64,000 bases of DNA from Spirochaetota bacterium (GTDB lineage Bacteria; Spirochaetota; UBA4802; UBA5550): contig JAGNKX010000021.1 of assembly GCA_017999915.1 (NCBI GenBank), positions 16,594 to 80,593 on the forward strand. The letters are read 5' to 3'. Shown piece after piece: positions 52,628 through 62,099 of this stretch; positions within the stretch are counted from its first letter, which is position 1; every line of letters begins with the position of its first letter. The translations under genes and the position numbers were made by a program. The notes under the pieces are model-generated. The model worked only from the letters and a program-made list of their open reading frames with translations. It had not been told where the DNA came from and made no database searches.

Positions 52628-53467
52628 GTGGAAGCGCAGGAGCTCTCGCTTTTAAAGAAGATACGGCTCCAGCCCGGGAAGAAGATCAACACCCTGTTCA
52701 TGGGGGAGTACCACTCCGCCTTCAAGGGCCACGGGCTGTCCTTCGATTCTGTCCGGGAATACCAGTACGGCGACGACATCCGGAGCATCGACTGGAACGT
52801 GTCGGCGCGCATGCGCAACCTCTACGTGAAGCAGTATATCGAGGAGCGCGAGCTCTCGGTGGTGCTGATGATCGACATGTCCGGCTCCACCGAGTTCGGC
52901 GGGGGGCCGCGCAAGCGCGACCTGATTCTCGAAGTGGCGTCCCTCTTCCTGAACCTGGCCCAGATCAACAACGACCGGGTGAGCGCCTGCCTCTTTACCG
53001 ACCGCATCGAGCGCTATATCAAGCCGAAGAAGGGGCGCAAGTTCATCCTCAAGGTCCTCGACGAGATATTGAAGTGCCGGCCCCGGAGCCGCAGGACCGA
53101 CATCGGCGGGGCCATCGACTTCATCCAGCGCGTTCTTAAAAAACGGAGCATCATCTTCATCATATCCGATTTCCTTGACCGGGACGAGAGCTTTATCCTG
53201 AAGATGAAGCTCCTGGGGCGGAAGCACGATATCATCCCCGTGCAGGTTTCCGATCCCATGGAGAAGGATATCCGCTTCTTCGGCCTCACCGAGTTCGTCG
53301 ACCTGGAGACCGGCAAGGTATTCCTCTCCGACGCCATCCCCGAAAAGGGAAGGTTCCCGGTCCTGGCCGAGTTCAACGCCATATCATTGAGTACGGCTGA
53401 GCCGATCGAGATCCCCATCCTGAGGTTTTTCGAGAAGCGCAATCGCACCAGGCTGACGAGGGCGTGA
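52628..53467 (+). CDS. DUF58 domain protein (VWA-like)
   Basis: 279 residues. DUF58 family: 'SFDSVREYQYGDDIRSIDWN' and 'YIEERELSVVLMIDMSGST' with the metal-binding DxSxS of the VWA fold. GTG start directly after the moxR stop, with GAGG seven bases upstream. Such genes always accompany MoxR. Probably cytoplasmic; no membrane helix. Confidence 0.92.
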   Translation: MEAQELSLLKKIRLQPGKKINTLFMGEYHSAFKGHGLSFDSVREYQYGDDIRSIDWNVSARMRNLYVKQYIEERELSVVLMIDMSGSTEFGGGPRKRDLILEVASLFLNLAQINNDRVSACLFTDRIERYIKPKKGRKFILKVLDEILKCRPRSRRTDIGGAIDFIQRVLKKRSIIFIISDFLDRDESFILKMKLLGRKHDIIPVQVSDPMEKDIRFFGLTEFVDLETGKVFLSDAIPEKGRFPVLAEFNAISLSTAEPIEIPILRFFEKRNRTRLTRA

Positions 53468-53471
53468 CGCC

Positions 53472-54473
53472 ATGAAGATGAAGCTCCTTGCAATTATGAT
53501 GCTGGCGGCCATCACGGGCCTGGCCGGCGAAGTAAACGCCCCGAAGATCAGGGCCACGGTCACGCCGGAAAAGGCCACGGTCGGGACGATCCTTGTCTAC
53601 AAGGTGACCATCGCCGGAAAGGACCTTGGCGGCATAACCATCGTTCCGCCGGAAAAGCGAGAGGTGTTCCCTGAGAAAAAGAAAGCCCAGGCGATCCCCA
53701 AAAAAGAAGGCGAAGAAGAGGCCGAGGAAGACCCGGCCCAGTACGTGCCCCTCTATGTCATCCATTCCATAAAGAAAGACGACCGGTCAGACAAGGCCAT
53801 GACCGATATCACGGTGACGATGCAGATATCCTTTTACCGGCCCGGCGCCTGGCAGCTGCCGGACGTCGAGATCAAGGGCTCCGACGGCATCGCCATCGGG
53901 TACAAGACCCCCTCCGTGACGATTGGCGCGGTCAATGAAAAGGGAGAGTTCGAGGAAGTCGAGCCGCCCCTGGCCCTGGGCGGCAACTGGTGGCGCCTGG
54001 TGATCCTCATCCTGGTTCTGGCGGTCCTCGGAGTCGTCGGCTTTTTCGCGTGGCGGCACATCAGGAAGCGCATCGAGGAGCGGCGGACCGCCCCGGTCAT
54101 TGTGCCTCCCATCGATATCTTCCTGAAAGAGATCGAGCAGTTCAACGGCGACAGGCTCATCGAGGACGGCAGGATCGAGGATTTCGTGTTCGGCATATCC
54201 ATGATCTTCAGGAAGTACCTGTCGCTTCAGTTCCATTTCGACGCCGCTGAAATGACCACCTATGAAATAGAAAAGAAGATAAAGAAGGTCTTCCCGAGGA
54301 ATATCCATGACGCCCATGCCGCCCAGATCATGGACGGCTTCAACCTCTGGGACCTTTCCAAGTTTGCGGAGTTCACGCCCTCGCCGGAGCATCTCCGCGC
54401 GAGCCTTGGGAAAACCGTTGATGTGGCGAAGAAGATTTCAGGAGCGATGAGCGGTGACACAACTCGAGTTTAA
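53472..54473 (+). CDS. Bat-operon membrane protein (DUF4381-like)
   Basis: 333 residues. Signal peptide, an N-terminal beta domain, a Glu/Lys-rich loop ('KKEGEEEAEEDPAQ'), one membrane helix near residues 175-195 ('WWRLVILILVLAVLGVVGFF') and a cytoplasmic helical part. It resembles the small hypothetical protein that sits between DUF58 and BatA in other bat operons (DUF4381-type). Its end overlaps batA by 20 bp, so the two are coupled. Role unknown, probably part of the envelope Bat complex. Confidence 0.75.
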   Translation: MKMKLLAIMMLAAITGLAGEVNAPKIRATVTPEKATVGTILVYKVTIAGKDLGGITIVPPEKREVFPEKKKAQAIPKKEGEEEAEEDPAQYVPLYVIHSIKKDDRSDKAMTDITVTMQISFYRPGAWQLPDVEIKGSDGIAIGYKTPSVTIGAVNEKGEFEEVEPPLALGGNWWRLVILILVLAVLGVVGFFAWRHIRKRIEERRTAPVIVPPIDIFLKEIEQFNGDRLIEDGRIEDFVFGISMIFRKYLSLQFHFDAAEMTTYEIEKKIKKVFPRNIHDAHAAQIMDGFNLWDLSKFAEFTPSPEHLRASLGKTVDVAKKISGAMSGDTTRV

Positions 54474-55449
54474 AAATCCCATGCTCCTGCTCCTGCTGAT
54501 CCCGTGGGCGCTCATGCTCTTCTGGTTCCTCTTCCGGAAGCTCTATAACCGCGAGGCCGCGGTGGCCATTTCCTCCGAAGAGGTGGTGCGCGCCCGGCAG
54601 TCGATTCGCGCCCGGACCTACCGGTTCCTCCCGGCCCTGCGGTTCGCGGCGCTCCTTCTTCTCATCCTCGCCCTGTCGAGGCCCGGCAAGGGGGTGCACT
54701 ACTCCAGCGTCAAGAACCTTGGCGTCGACATCATGATAACCATGGACGTGTCCCTCTCGATGCTCGCCGAGGATTTCCAGCCCAAGAACCGCCTGACGGT
54801 GTCCAAGCAGGTCATCAAGGATTTCGTGGCGCGGCGTAAGACCGACCGCATCGGCATGGTGGTCTTCGCCGGCGAGGCGTATCTGCAATGCCCCCTCACC
54901 CTCGAGCACCAGATGATCCAGGACATCGCGGGGGAGGTGGATTTCGAATCGGTCCACGTCGACGGCACGGCCATCGGCGACGCCATCGCCCTGGCCACGG
55001 CCCGCATGATGGACAGCAAGGCGAAGAGCCGGGTCATTCTCCTGGTGACCGACGGCATGAACAACAGGGGGAGCATCGATCCGGAAACGGCGGCGAAGGC
55101 CGCCGCGGAGATGGGGATCAAGATCTACCCGGTGGGGATCGGGAAGAAAGGCGAAACGGTACCCTATCCCTCGGGCATACCGATGATGAAGCAGCAGATC
55201 ATGGTCGATATCGACGAGGATTCGCTCAAGAACATCGCGGAAATAACGGGCGGGAAATACTTTAACGCCACCTCCAGCGGCGTTATGTGGCAAAACTTCA
55301 AGGACATCGACCGCCTCGAAAAGAGCCAGGTCGAGCTGAAACAGTACCATGAATTCTACGACCGGTTCCAGTGGCTCCTCTTCGCCGCCGCTGCCCTCTT
55401 TCTCGCCGAGATCATTCTAAGATCGGTCGTGTACAGGAAGGTGCCCTAG
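54454..55449 (+). CDS. batA: BatA, VWA-domain membrane protein
   Basis: 331 residues. Two N-terminal membrane helices and one C-terminal helix surround a VWA domain. MIDAS residues are intact: 'TMDVSLSMLAEDF' (DxSxS), Thr in 'VDGTAIGDAIALATARM' and Asp in 'LVTDGMNNRG'. GTG start with AGGAG nine bases upstream, overlapping the previous gene by 20 bp. The Bat proteins were first linked to aerotolerance in Bacteroides and are conserved in spirochaetes. Confidence 0.92.
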   Translation: MTQLEFKNPMLLLLLIPWALMLFWFLFRKLYNREAAVAISSEEVVRARQSIRARTYRFLPALRFAALLLLILALSRPGKGVHYSSVKNLGVDIMITMDVSLSMLAEDFQPKNRLTVSKQVIKDFVARRKTDRIGMVVFAGEAYLQCPLTLEHQMIQDIAGEVDFESVHVDGTAIGDAIALATARMMDSKAKSRVILLVTDGMNNRGSIDPETAAKAAAEMGIKIYPVGIGKKGETVPYPSGIPMMKQQIMVDIDEDSLKNIAEITGGKYFNATSSGVMWQNFKDIDRLEKSQVELKQYHEFYDRFQWLLFAAAALFLAEIILRSVVYRKVP

Positions 55450-55450
55450 A

Positions 55451-55700
55451 CCCCTTGATGCCCCCCTGACCCCCGAAGGGGGGAAAATTATTAGCTATTG
55501 AGATAGATGGGGATATACATAAAGAAAGAAAGGATTATGACAAATATCGGGATGATTTCATGCTGAGCCTCGGAATTAAAACATTGAGGTTTAATAATAA
55601 TGAGATCATACAAAACATTGAACATGTCATTGATACTATTAATGATGAATTATTAAAGCATCGTTAGTGAACCGTGCCCCCTACGGGGGACAGGGGGGCG
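55451..55700. mobile_element. GC-hairpin element carrying a DUF559 remnant, between batA and batB
   Basis: Left end CCCCCCTGACCCCC-GA-AGGGGGG (55461-55483), right end GTGCCCCCT-AC-GGGGG-ACAGGGGGG (55674-55699). The same ends, without a gene, occur at 26579-26650. Between them lies an AT-rich segment encoding the last 60 residues of a DUF559 protein. It splits the bat operon between two genes that normally adjoin. Confidence 0.7.
55485..55667 (+). pseudogene. DUF559 endonuclease-like gene, 5'-truncated
   Basis: 60 codons and a stop, with no start codon; the frame is closed upstream by TGA inside the left GC hairpin. The product has the conserved C-terminal half of DUF559 (Vsr/MutH-like nuclease fold): 'LLAIEIDGDIHKERKDYDKY' and 'SLGIKTLRFNNNEIIQNIEH', including the E-x-D-G-x-x-H and 'LRF-N-N-E' signatures. 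The N-terminal half is missing exactly where the hairpin lies. Composition is far more AT-rich than batA and batB. Confidence 0.75.
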
Positions 55701-55727
55701 TAACAATTTAGTGATGGTGGATTCCTG

Positions 55728-56807
55728 ATGCATTTTGGCAACTACCCATATCTTATATACATTATCTCCATCTCCGCCGTGGCGCTGGGACTCTTCGCCT
55801 TCTACATCGCGTGGAAGCGGCGGGCCGTGCGGATCATGAGCCGCGGCGTGGCGCGCCGTTACCTGATACGGGGCTCCGGGAGGATCGCCGTCGCCAGGGA
55901 GGCGCTGGTCGCCCTGGCTATCATCCTCTTCGCCTTCGTAACGCTCCGGCCACAGTGGGGCGAGCTGGTCCGCGAGGTGAACAACGAGGGCTCCGACGTG
56001 CTCATCGCCCTGGACGTGAGCCCCAGCATGCTCGCCCAGGACGTGAATCCGAGCAGGCTCCAGCGCGCCCGGGACGCCGTGCGGTTCATCGTGGAGTCGC
56101 TCCAGGGGGACCGCGTGGGCCTGATCCTCTTCTCCGGCGACGCCTTTCTCCAGTGCCCCCTGACGAACGATTACGGCGCCTTCATGATGTTCCTTGACGC
56201 CGCGTCCCCGGATTCGATCAACCTGAAGGGAACGGACATCGGCATGGCCCTCAAGCAGGCGTACCGCGTGTTCACGACCAAGCGCATCACGTCGCGGATA
56301 CTGGTGCTTATAACCGACGGCGAGGACCACGAGGGGACCGCCGAGGAAGCGGCGAGGCTCTTCCGCGACATGGACGTGGCGATCTACACGGTCGGGATAG
56401 GCCGCAGCGGCGGCGAGGTGATCCCCACGCCGGGAAGCGAAACCTCCCCTGACAGCTATTACCGCGACGGCAGCGGCAGCCTGGTTAAGACGAAAAAGGA
56501 CGTCTCCTTCCTGAAGCGCATCGCCGGTCTCACCCGCGGCTCTTACATCGATATATCGGACAGCTTTTCCGGCCTCAGGTTCATTAATGAGATCATTACC
56601 GACCAGCACAGGAACAAGTACGGTTCGCGCATCATCAAGGAGCCCCGCGAGCAGTACCAGGTTTTCGCCTTCATCCTTATCATAATCCTTTCAATCGAGC
56701 TGATGCTGCCGGAACGGAGAAGCACCGGACGGGCTGGATTCGAAGGATTCCGGGAATTCGCGAAAACCGCGCTGGGAGCGGTCAGGCGCCTGTTGCGCCG
56801 CCGGTAA
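55728..56807 (+). CDS. batB: BatB, VWA-domain membrane protein
   Basis: 359 residues, close relative of BatA: N-terminal membrane helices, VWA domain with 'ALDVSPSMLAQDV', 'GTDIGMALKQAYRV' and 'LITDGEDHEGTAEEA', and a C-terminal helix near 'VFAFILIIILSIELML' followed by a basic tail. It is separated from batA by the 250-bp DUF559 element instead of the normal short gap. Transcription must cross that element or start anew from it. Confidence 0.92.
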   Translation: MHFGNYPYLIYIISISAVALGLFAFYIAWKRRAVRIMSRGVARRYLIRGSGRIAVAREALVALAIILFAFVTLRPQWGELVREVNNEGSDVLIALDVSPSMLAQDVNPSRLQRARDAVRFIVESLQGDRVGLILFSGDAFLQCPLTNDYGAFMMFLDAASPDSINLKGTDIGMALKQAYRVFTTKRITSRILVLITDGEDHEGTAEEAARLFRDMDVAIYTVGIGRSGGEVIPTPGSETSPDSYYRDGSGSLVKTKKDVSFLKRIAGLTRGSYIDISDSFSGLRFINEIITDQHRNKYGSRIIKEPREQYQVFAFILIIILSIELMLPERRSTGRAGFEGFREFAKTALGAVRRLLRRR

Positions 56808-56856
56808 CAATTGTTGCAATGGGCATTCTAATAGTAATTGTTATGGATTCATTCGT

Positions 56857-57567
56857 ATGAGATATATGAAATCATCGCGCATATTTCTTCTAATTGCCCT
56901 GGCTTGTATTTCCATAGCCTGGCTCGATCCCTACCGCGACGCCGTTTCCAGCGGCAACGAGGAGTACGGGCAAAAGAAGTACAACAATGCCAAGCGCTAT
57001 TACGAAAAGGCGGAACAGTACGCCCCGGGCGAGGATGAAAAGAAGAAGCTCTCCTTCAATACGGGCGACGCCGATTACATGCTGGAGGATTATGACGGCG
57101 CCATCTCCGGGTTCCAGCGGGCGATTCAGTCCGACGACCGCGACGTTCAGAAAAAGGCCTTCCTCAATACCGGCAACGCTTACCTGAAGCAGAAGAACTA
57201 CCGTGAGGCCATCCAGGCCTACATGAACGCCCTGAAGATCGATCCCAATTATGGAAAAGCGAAGAAGAACATAGAGTATGTGCTGAAGCAGATGGATAAC
57301 AAGAACAAGCAGGATAAGAATAAGGACAACAAGGACAATAAAGATAACAGGAACAAGGACCGGCAGAATAAAGACAAGCCGGGACAGGACAAGAAAAACC
57401 AGAACAATGAGAAAAACAGGCAGCAGCAGAAGAGGGACCGCCAGGGCGGCGGCCAGATGAACCGCGAGCAGGTACAGAATATTCTCCGCTCCCTGGAGAA
57501 GAGCCCTGTCCGCCGGCAAAAAGGTGGCAGCAATGATGAAAAAAGGAAGCTTGAGAAATACTGGTAG
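56857..57567 (+). CDS. batC: BatC, TPR protein
   Basis: 236 residues. N-terminal signal/anchor, three TPR units ('SSGNEEYGQKKYNNAKRYYE', 'LSFNTGDADYMLEDYDGAIS', 'GNAYLKQKNYREAIQAYMNA') and then a low-complexity Lys/Asp/Asn-rich stretch (about residues 150-200) before a short C-terminus. The tail is typical of BatC and may contact other Bat proteins. Start is either 56857 or an ATG nine bases later; no strong ribosome site. Confidence 0.88.
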   Translation: MRYMKSSRIFLLIALACISIAWLDPYRDAVSSGNEEYGQKKYNNAKRYYEKAEQYAPGEDEKKKLSFNTGDADYMLEDYDGAISGFQRAIQSDDRDVQKKAFLNTGNAYLKQKNYREAIQAYMNALKIDPNYGKAKKNIEYVLKQMDNKNKQDKNKDNKDNKDNRNKDRQNKDKPGQDKKNQNNEKNRQQQKRDRQGGGQMNREQVQNILRSLEKSPVRRQKGGSNDEKRKLEKYW

Positions 57568-59206
57568 GATAGTGCTCTGCGCGGCGCTGGCCCTGTTTGC
57601 GGCCACCGGCCTGCGCGCGGCACAGCTGGCAACCGAAATAGACGAGCCCACCGTTGAAGTGGGCGACTCCACAACCCTCAAGGTCAGGCTGAGCGGCGAC
57701 GCCGGCGACGTAAAGCCGCTGAAGTATCCCTCGGTTCCGGGTCTCAGGATAGAATACTCCGGCATGGAGAGGAGCTTTGAATACATAAACGGCAAGTCCT
57801 GGTCCGGCGTGAAGCTCGTTTTCATGGTCACCGCGTTACGGAAGGGACACTACCGGATACCGCCCTTCGTGTTCCAGCGCGGCGGCCAGAGGATGGAGTC
57901 CCGGGAGGTGTCCCTCACCGTCGTGGCAGGCGGTTCAGCAGCGGCCGAAAGCGGGGAGGAATCCTCCGCCGCCGGCGACATCAGGTCTTCCGTGGAGCTC
58001 TCATCTGGCTCGGCCTATGTGGGCCAGCCCATCATCATGCGCTATTACATCATGACCTCCGGCATCCGCGCCACGGTGCACCGATTCAACGAGCATCCCG
58101 AGACCAGGGGGTTCGCCATTAAAATGATCGACGATCCGGCCCATGACCGGGAGGGAGGCCAAGAAGGCGGCTACGAGAAGGACCACCTGGTGACCTTCGC
58201 GCTGATCCCGGCAGGCTCCGGCGCCTATCGCGTCGGCGGCGGGTCGGCCACCGTTTCCGTGGAGGCGCCGATGCGTATCCGCCGCAACGATTTCTTCGGG
58301 TTCAATTTCCCCGGCATGTCCCGGCCCCAGGAGCTCCCCTTTGACACAAAGCCGGTCGCCGTCATGGCGCTGCCGGCCCAGGGAAAGCCTGAGAAATTCC
58401 AGGGAGATATCGGCAGCTTTTCCATAAAGGCCGAGTACGCGCCGGATACGATAAAGGTGTACGAGGAAAAGAAGGTGACCGTCACCATTGAAGGGAACGG
58501 CAACCTGGTCACCATGACGAAGCCCTTCATGGAAAAGGAAATCCCGGGTCTCAAGGTCCTCATCGAGGATGGGGAGAGCGCGATAAAGCTCGATGGCGCC
58601 AGGCTCCGGGGCAGCAAAAAGTTCGTCTTCACGCTGGTCCCGGAGAAGGGAGGTGATTTCAACGCCGGACGCATCAAGTTCTCCTTCTTCAACCCCGACG
58701 GGGGAAGATACGAGACCGTGGAAACGAAGGAGATTTCCTTCACCGCGAAGGGTGAGGGTATCAAATCAGGGGCCCGCTATGATACAGACACTGAAGACAA
58801 GAAGCTCGACCTCAATCCCCTCTATTTCGTCCTCATCGTGCTGGCCGTGGCAGGAACGATCGTCTTTGTTGTGTTCTGGGAGAGAAAGCGCTACCGCCTC
58901 GTCGCCCATGGAGCTGACCAGGGCAGGGAAGAGGACACGAAGCAGGATGCCGCCCCAGACGTAGATCATGCGGCCGAGGCCCTCAACGCTGCGGAGCGGG
59001 GCGACAGCGAGGGATTCCTCAAGGCAGCGGAAAAGGCCCTGGATCAGGCCCGCAGGGGATTTGCCGGCCCCATCCCCGGTGAAACGGAAAGCGCCATGGA
59101 TCGCATCAAGGAAGAAATATACGGGTACAAGTTCGGCCGCGGCTCCATCGCCGTTGAAGACATGAAGCGGATTATTGAAGAGATCCGGAAATTGAAAAAT
59201 GCATAG
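57533..59206 (+). CDS. batD: BatD, oxygen-tolerance family protein
   Basis: 557 residues. Signal peptide, several beta-sandwich (CARDB-like) repeats starting at 'ATEIDEPTVEVGDSTTLKV' and one membrane helix near residue 425 ('PLYFVLIVLAVAGTIVFVVF') with a cytoplasmic helical tail. The ATG at 57533 has AAGGTGG just upstream and overlaps batC by 35 bp, so translation is coupled. It ends the bat operon. Confidence 0.88.
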   Translation: MMKKGSLRNTGRIVLCAALALFAATGLRAAQLATEIDEPTVEVGDSTTLKVRLSGDAGDVKPLKYPSVPGLRIEYSGMERSFEYINGKSWSGVKLVFMVTALRKGHYRIPPFVFQRGGQRMESREVSLTVVAGGSAAAESGEESSAAGDIRSSVELSSGSAYVGQPIIMRYYIMTSGIRATVHRFNEHPETRGFAIKMIDDPAHDREGGQEGGYEKDHLVTFALIPAGSGAYRVGGGSATVSVEAPMRIRRNDFFGFNFPGMSRPQELPFDTKPVAVMALPAQGKPEKFQGDIGSFSIKAEYAPDTIKVYEEKKVTVTIEGNGNLVTMTKPFMEKEIPGLKVLIEDGESAIKLDGARLRGSKKFVFTLVPEKGGDFNAGRIKFSFFNPDGGRYETVETKEISFTAKGEGIKSGARYDTDTEDKKLDLNPLYFVLIVLAVAGTIVFVVFWERKRYRLVAHGADQGREEDTKQDAAPDVDHAAEALNAAERGDSEGFLKAAEKALDQARRGFAGPIPGETESAMDRIKEEIYGYKFGRGSIAVEDMKRIIEEIRKLKNA

Positions 59207-59227
59207 AGTTCAATAATTGATTTAAAG

Positions 59228-59252
59228 CCTCCTCCCGTCAAGGGAGGGTGAT
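59228..59252. repeat. Half copy of the GC-rich hairpin element
   Basis: CCTCCTCCC-GTCA-AGGGAGGGTGAT after batD; only one hairpin of the family seen at 20850-20934 and 60097-60181. It may double as the batD terminator. Confidence 0.5.
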
Positions 59253-59275
59253 ACTGCAAGCAATCGCCACTCTAC

Positions 59276-60058
59276 TCACACCCTGCCCTTCGCCTCCTGC
59301 CAGAGACGTTCCATCTCGTCTATGGTCATATCCTCCAGGTTCTTTTCCATTTCGGCTGCGCGCTTTTCGATATGCCGGAAGCGCCTGATGAATTTCGCAG
59401 TGGTCTTCTCAAGGGCCTCCTCCGGGTTGATGTGCATGAAGCGCAGGAGGTTGGCCATGCTGAAGAGGATGTCCCCGGCCTCGTCGGTGATTCTATCCTT
59501 GTCGGATGAGGCTATGGCGGCCTTAAGCTCGCCCACTTCCTCGTCAAGCTTGGCGGCCACGTCCTCGATGCGCTCCCAGTCGAACCCGACGCGGGAGACC
59601 TTCTGCTGGACGCGATGCGCCTTGAGGAGCGCCGGCAGGTGCTTCGGCACGCCGTCAAGGATCGATTCGCGGTGGGGCTTTTCCTTCTTTTTGATCTGCT
59701 CCCACCGGTCAGCCACGTGGTCCGCGTCCCGCACGCTGGCGTCGCCGAATACGTGGGGGTGCCGCAGTATGATCTTGTCGATGATGGACTGCGCCACGTC
59801 GTCAATGGTGAACCGGTTCTGTTCCCTCGCTATCTCCGCGTGGAGGTATATCTGGAGAAGGATGTCTCCCAGCTCCTCGCGGATGTGGGCCGGGTCGCCG
59901 CTCTCGATGGCGTCCAGTGCCTCGTAGGCCTCCTCGATAAGGTAGGGCCGCAGCGACTGGTGGGTCTGCTTCTTGTCCCAGGGACATCCGTTCTCTCCCC
60001 TCAGGGCGGCGATGATCTCCGCGAATTGATAGAGCGGCCGTTTTTCCTTGAATTCCAT
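59276..60058 (-). CDS. mazG: MazG nucleoside triphosphate pyrophosphohydrolase
   Basis: 260 residues, full-length tandem MazG. First domain 'RGENGCPWDKKQTHQSLRPYLIEEAYE' and 'EELGDILLQIYLHAEIA' (EExxE...ExxD metal site); second domain 'KLDEEVGELKAA' and 'DEAGDILFSMANLLRFM'. It hydrolyses non-canonical (d)NTPs and in some bacteria tunes ppGpp. Adjacent to a GC-rich repeat, not in an obvious operon. Confidence 0.96.
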   Translation of the reverse strand: MEFKEKRPLYQFAEIIAALRGENGCPWDKKQTHQSLRPYLIEEAYEALDAIESGDPAHIREELGDILLQIYLHAEIAREQNRFTIDDVAQSIIDKIILRHPHVFGDASVRDADHVADRWEQIKKKEKPHRESILDGVPKHLPALLKAHRVQQKVSRVGFDWERIEDVAAKLDEEVGELKAAIASSDKDRITDEAGDILFSMANLLRFMHINPEEALEKTTAKFIRRFRHIEKRAAEMEKNLEDMTIDEMERLWQEAKGRV

Positions 60059-60096
60059 GATCTGATATGTGTCAGGTTGTCTCCTTAAAGGATAGA

Positions 60097-60181
60097 CCCT
60101 CCCCCTTGATGGGGGAGGGCAGGGTGGGGGTGAATGATATGTCTATCACCCTCCCCTTGCCCCTCCCATCAAGGGAGTGGG
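60097..60181. repeat. GC-rich nested-hairpin element upstream of mazG
   Basis: Left hairpin CCCTCCCCC-TTGAT-GGGGGAGGG, centre GGGTGGGGGTGA...TCACCCTCCCC, right hairpin CCTCCC-ATCAA-GGGAGTGG. Same family and size as 20850-20934. The rest of 60059-60320 has no gene. Confidence 0.8.
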
Positions 60182-60320
60182 ATACAGATTCAATACGTCA
60201 ACGTTTTTTTGTAATGATTAGTTATCCGTACCATGTCGTTCCAATTCAGTTAAATCTTGACAGTAACGTCGGGGTTCACTATCATTACATTTAAATATGC
60301 GAGATTAAAGGGAAAGCATC

Positions 60321-60602
60321 ATGCAACGGGAAATTGTTTACGACACTCTTGAGTCGTTTGTGGCCGCGCTGAAGGAGAGATCAATCGTCAAGATATCCTT
60401 CAGCGAAACCTGCGAAAAGCGCGCGGAGCAGGTGGAGGCGGGCAGGCTCGAGGTGATCCATGTGGACCGCGTCGAGCTCATCGGGTACAGGGACTCGATC
60501 ATCTACAAGTGTCCCCTGAAAGACGTTGACCGCGAAGCGCTGTACGGGCGCCTGACCGCCGACGGGTTCGACGTAACCCGGCGCAGCAGGAACATCACGT
60601 GA
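60321..60602 (+). CDS. Small hypothetical protein coupled to ABC ATPase
   Basis: 93 residues, charged and soluble, with no recognised domain. Strand-helix pattern with repeated acidic/basic pairs ('EKRAEQVEAGRLEVIHVDRV', 'CPLKDVDREALYGRLTADGF'). GGGAAAG lies before the ATG. It ends 8 bp before the ABC ATPase start, suggesting coexpression. Function unknown. Confidence 0.5.
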   Translation: MQREIVYDTLESFVAALKERSIVKISFSETCEKRAEQVEAGRLEVIHVDRVELIGYRDSIIYKCPLKDVDREALYGRLTADGFDVTRRSRNIT

Positions 60603-60610
60603 GGAATGCC

Positions 60611-61576
60611 ATGGAGCCATTGCTGGAAGTTCGGGACCTCAATGTTCGCTTTCGCCTGTCCGGGGGCGACATCCTCGCGGTGCGCGACGTTTCCTTTTCA
60701 CTGAACAAGGGGCGCACCCTGGGCTTCGTGGGCGAATCAGGGTGCGGCAAGTCCGTTACGGCCTATTCGATCCTGGGTCTGGTGCCGCCGCCGGGGGTGA
60801 TCGATTCGGGAAGCATACGGTACCGCGGCAGGGACATCGTTTCCATGGATGACGGGGAGATCAGGAAGATCCGGGGAAAGGAGATCGCCATGATCTTCCA
60901 GGAACCGATGACCTCCCTCAATCCCGTGTTCACCATCGGGTACCAGATACAGGAGAGCATTTCCCTCCACCTCGGCATGGGCGACCGCGAGGCGCGGGAA
61001 TACGCGGCGGAGCTCCTGAACAGCGTCGGGATCCCCGACCCATCGTCCCGGCTTGATTCCTATCCCCACGAATTTTCAGGCGGCATGCGCCAGCGGGCGA
61101 TGATCGCCATGGCGCTCTCCGCGTCTCCGTCCATACTGATAGCCGACGAGCCCACCACGGCGCTGGACGTCACCATCCAGGCGCAGATACTCGACCTTCT
61201 CCTCAGGCTCCAGGACGAGCGCAAGATGTCGCTCCTCCTCATCACCCATGACCTGGGCATCGTGGCCAATATCGCCGACGAGATCGCCATCATGTACGCG
61301 GGGGAGATCGTTGAATTCGGCAGGACCCGGGACATATTTAAGAAGCCGGGCCATCCCTACACCAGGGGACTTTTCAGCGCCATACCGCGCATCGGAGAAA
61401 ACCGGAAACGCCTTGCGACCATTCCGGGCATGGTTCCATCCATGACCTCCCTTCCGACGGGATGCGTGTTCTATCCCCGCTGTGACATGAGTATCGGCCG
61501 GTGCGGACTCGCTCCGATCGTGCTGCCGGAAACGCGGGGCAGGGCAGTGCGCTGTATCAGGTACAAGGCCCGTTAA
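60611..61576 (+). CDS. Oligopeptide/dipeptide ABC transporter ATPase (OppD/DppD-type)
   Basis: 321 residues. Walker A '[17 protein letters not shown]', signature '[15 protein letters not shown]', Walker B '[20 protein letters not shown]', H-loop '[12 protein letters not shown]' and the C-terminal oligopeptide-binding '[16 protein letters not shown]' extension typical of OppD. The ATG at 60611 has GAGGA five bases upstream. No permease or OppF-type partner follows; the next gene is on the other strand, so the transporter must be completed elsewhere. Confidence 0.93.
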   Translation: MEPLLEVRDLNVRFRLSGGDILAVRDVSFSLNKGRTLGFVGESGCGKSVTAYSILGLVPPPGVIDSGSIRYRGRDIVSMDDGEIRKIRGKEIAMIFQEPMTSLNPVFTIGYQIQESISLHLGMGDREAREYAAELLNSVGIPDPSSRLDSYPHEFSGGMRQRAMIAMALSASPSILIADEPTTALDVTIQAQILDLLLRLQDERKMSLLLITHDLGIVANIADEIAIMYAGEIVEFGRTRDIFKKPGHPYTRGLFSAIPRIGENRKRLATIPGMVPSMTSLPTGCVFYPRCDMSIGRCGLAPIVLPETRGRAVRCIRYKAR

Positions 61577-61643
61577 AGGTTTAACACCGGTGCGTGATTG
61601 ACCGGTTGAGGGGGGGATTGAGCAGGGAACCAGTCTCGGACCC

Positions 61644-61889
61644 TTACTGGAGCTCTCCAAGGCGCGCAGCGAACATTTCCTCGTTTATTGTCCTGTTCTC
61701 CTTCATCCTGAGGTAAATCTCCTCGGCTATTACCGATGCTATCATGTCCTTCGCCGTCGCATCGTCACGGCCGTTCGCCAGGAGGCGCTCGTAGGTTGCC
61801 CTGACCGCCGGCGGGTCATTGTCCCGTATCTGAACTTCGATCGACTGCATTATAATTTTATGCAGATCCAAACCATCTTCGAAAGCCAT
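61644..61889 (-). CDS. Small conserved-looking hypothetical protein (81 aa)
   Basis: 81 residues, all helical, soluble. The C-terminal half, 'ATYERLLANGRDDATAKDMI' and 'SVIAEEIYLRMKENRTINEE', has the look of a conserved small family seen in various anaerobes, but I cannot name it. The ATG at 61889 has GGAGG eight bases upstream and is preferred to an ATG 15 bases earlier, which overlaps the ribosome site. Confidence 0.6.
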   Translation of the reverse strand: MAFEDGLDLHKIIMQSIEVQIRDNDPPAVRATYERLLANGRDDATAKDMIASVIAEEIYLRMKENRTINEEMFAARLGELQ

Positions 61890-62099
61890 CGGCATTTCCT
61901 CCATAACTTCAAGACAGGCATGGGCCGAATCGGCCGCCGCCCGGATATGTATAGCATTAATGTACAGCGGTGGTTAAATATTACAAGAAAAATTCTGTCC
62001 CGGACCAATAATGAAAATTCCTCACCACGCGTGAATAGGCTTGACGGATTAATTGAATCATGGGTATTATTTATCTAATTGGGTGTGGGTGACATATTC

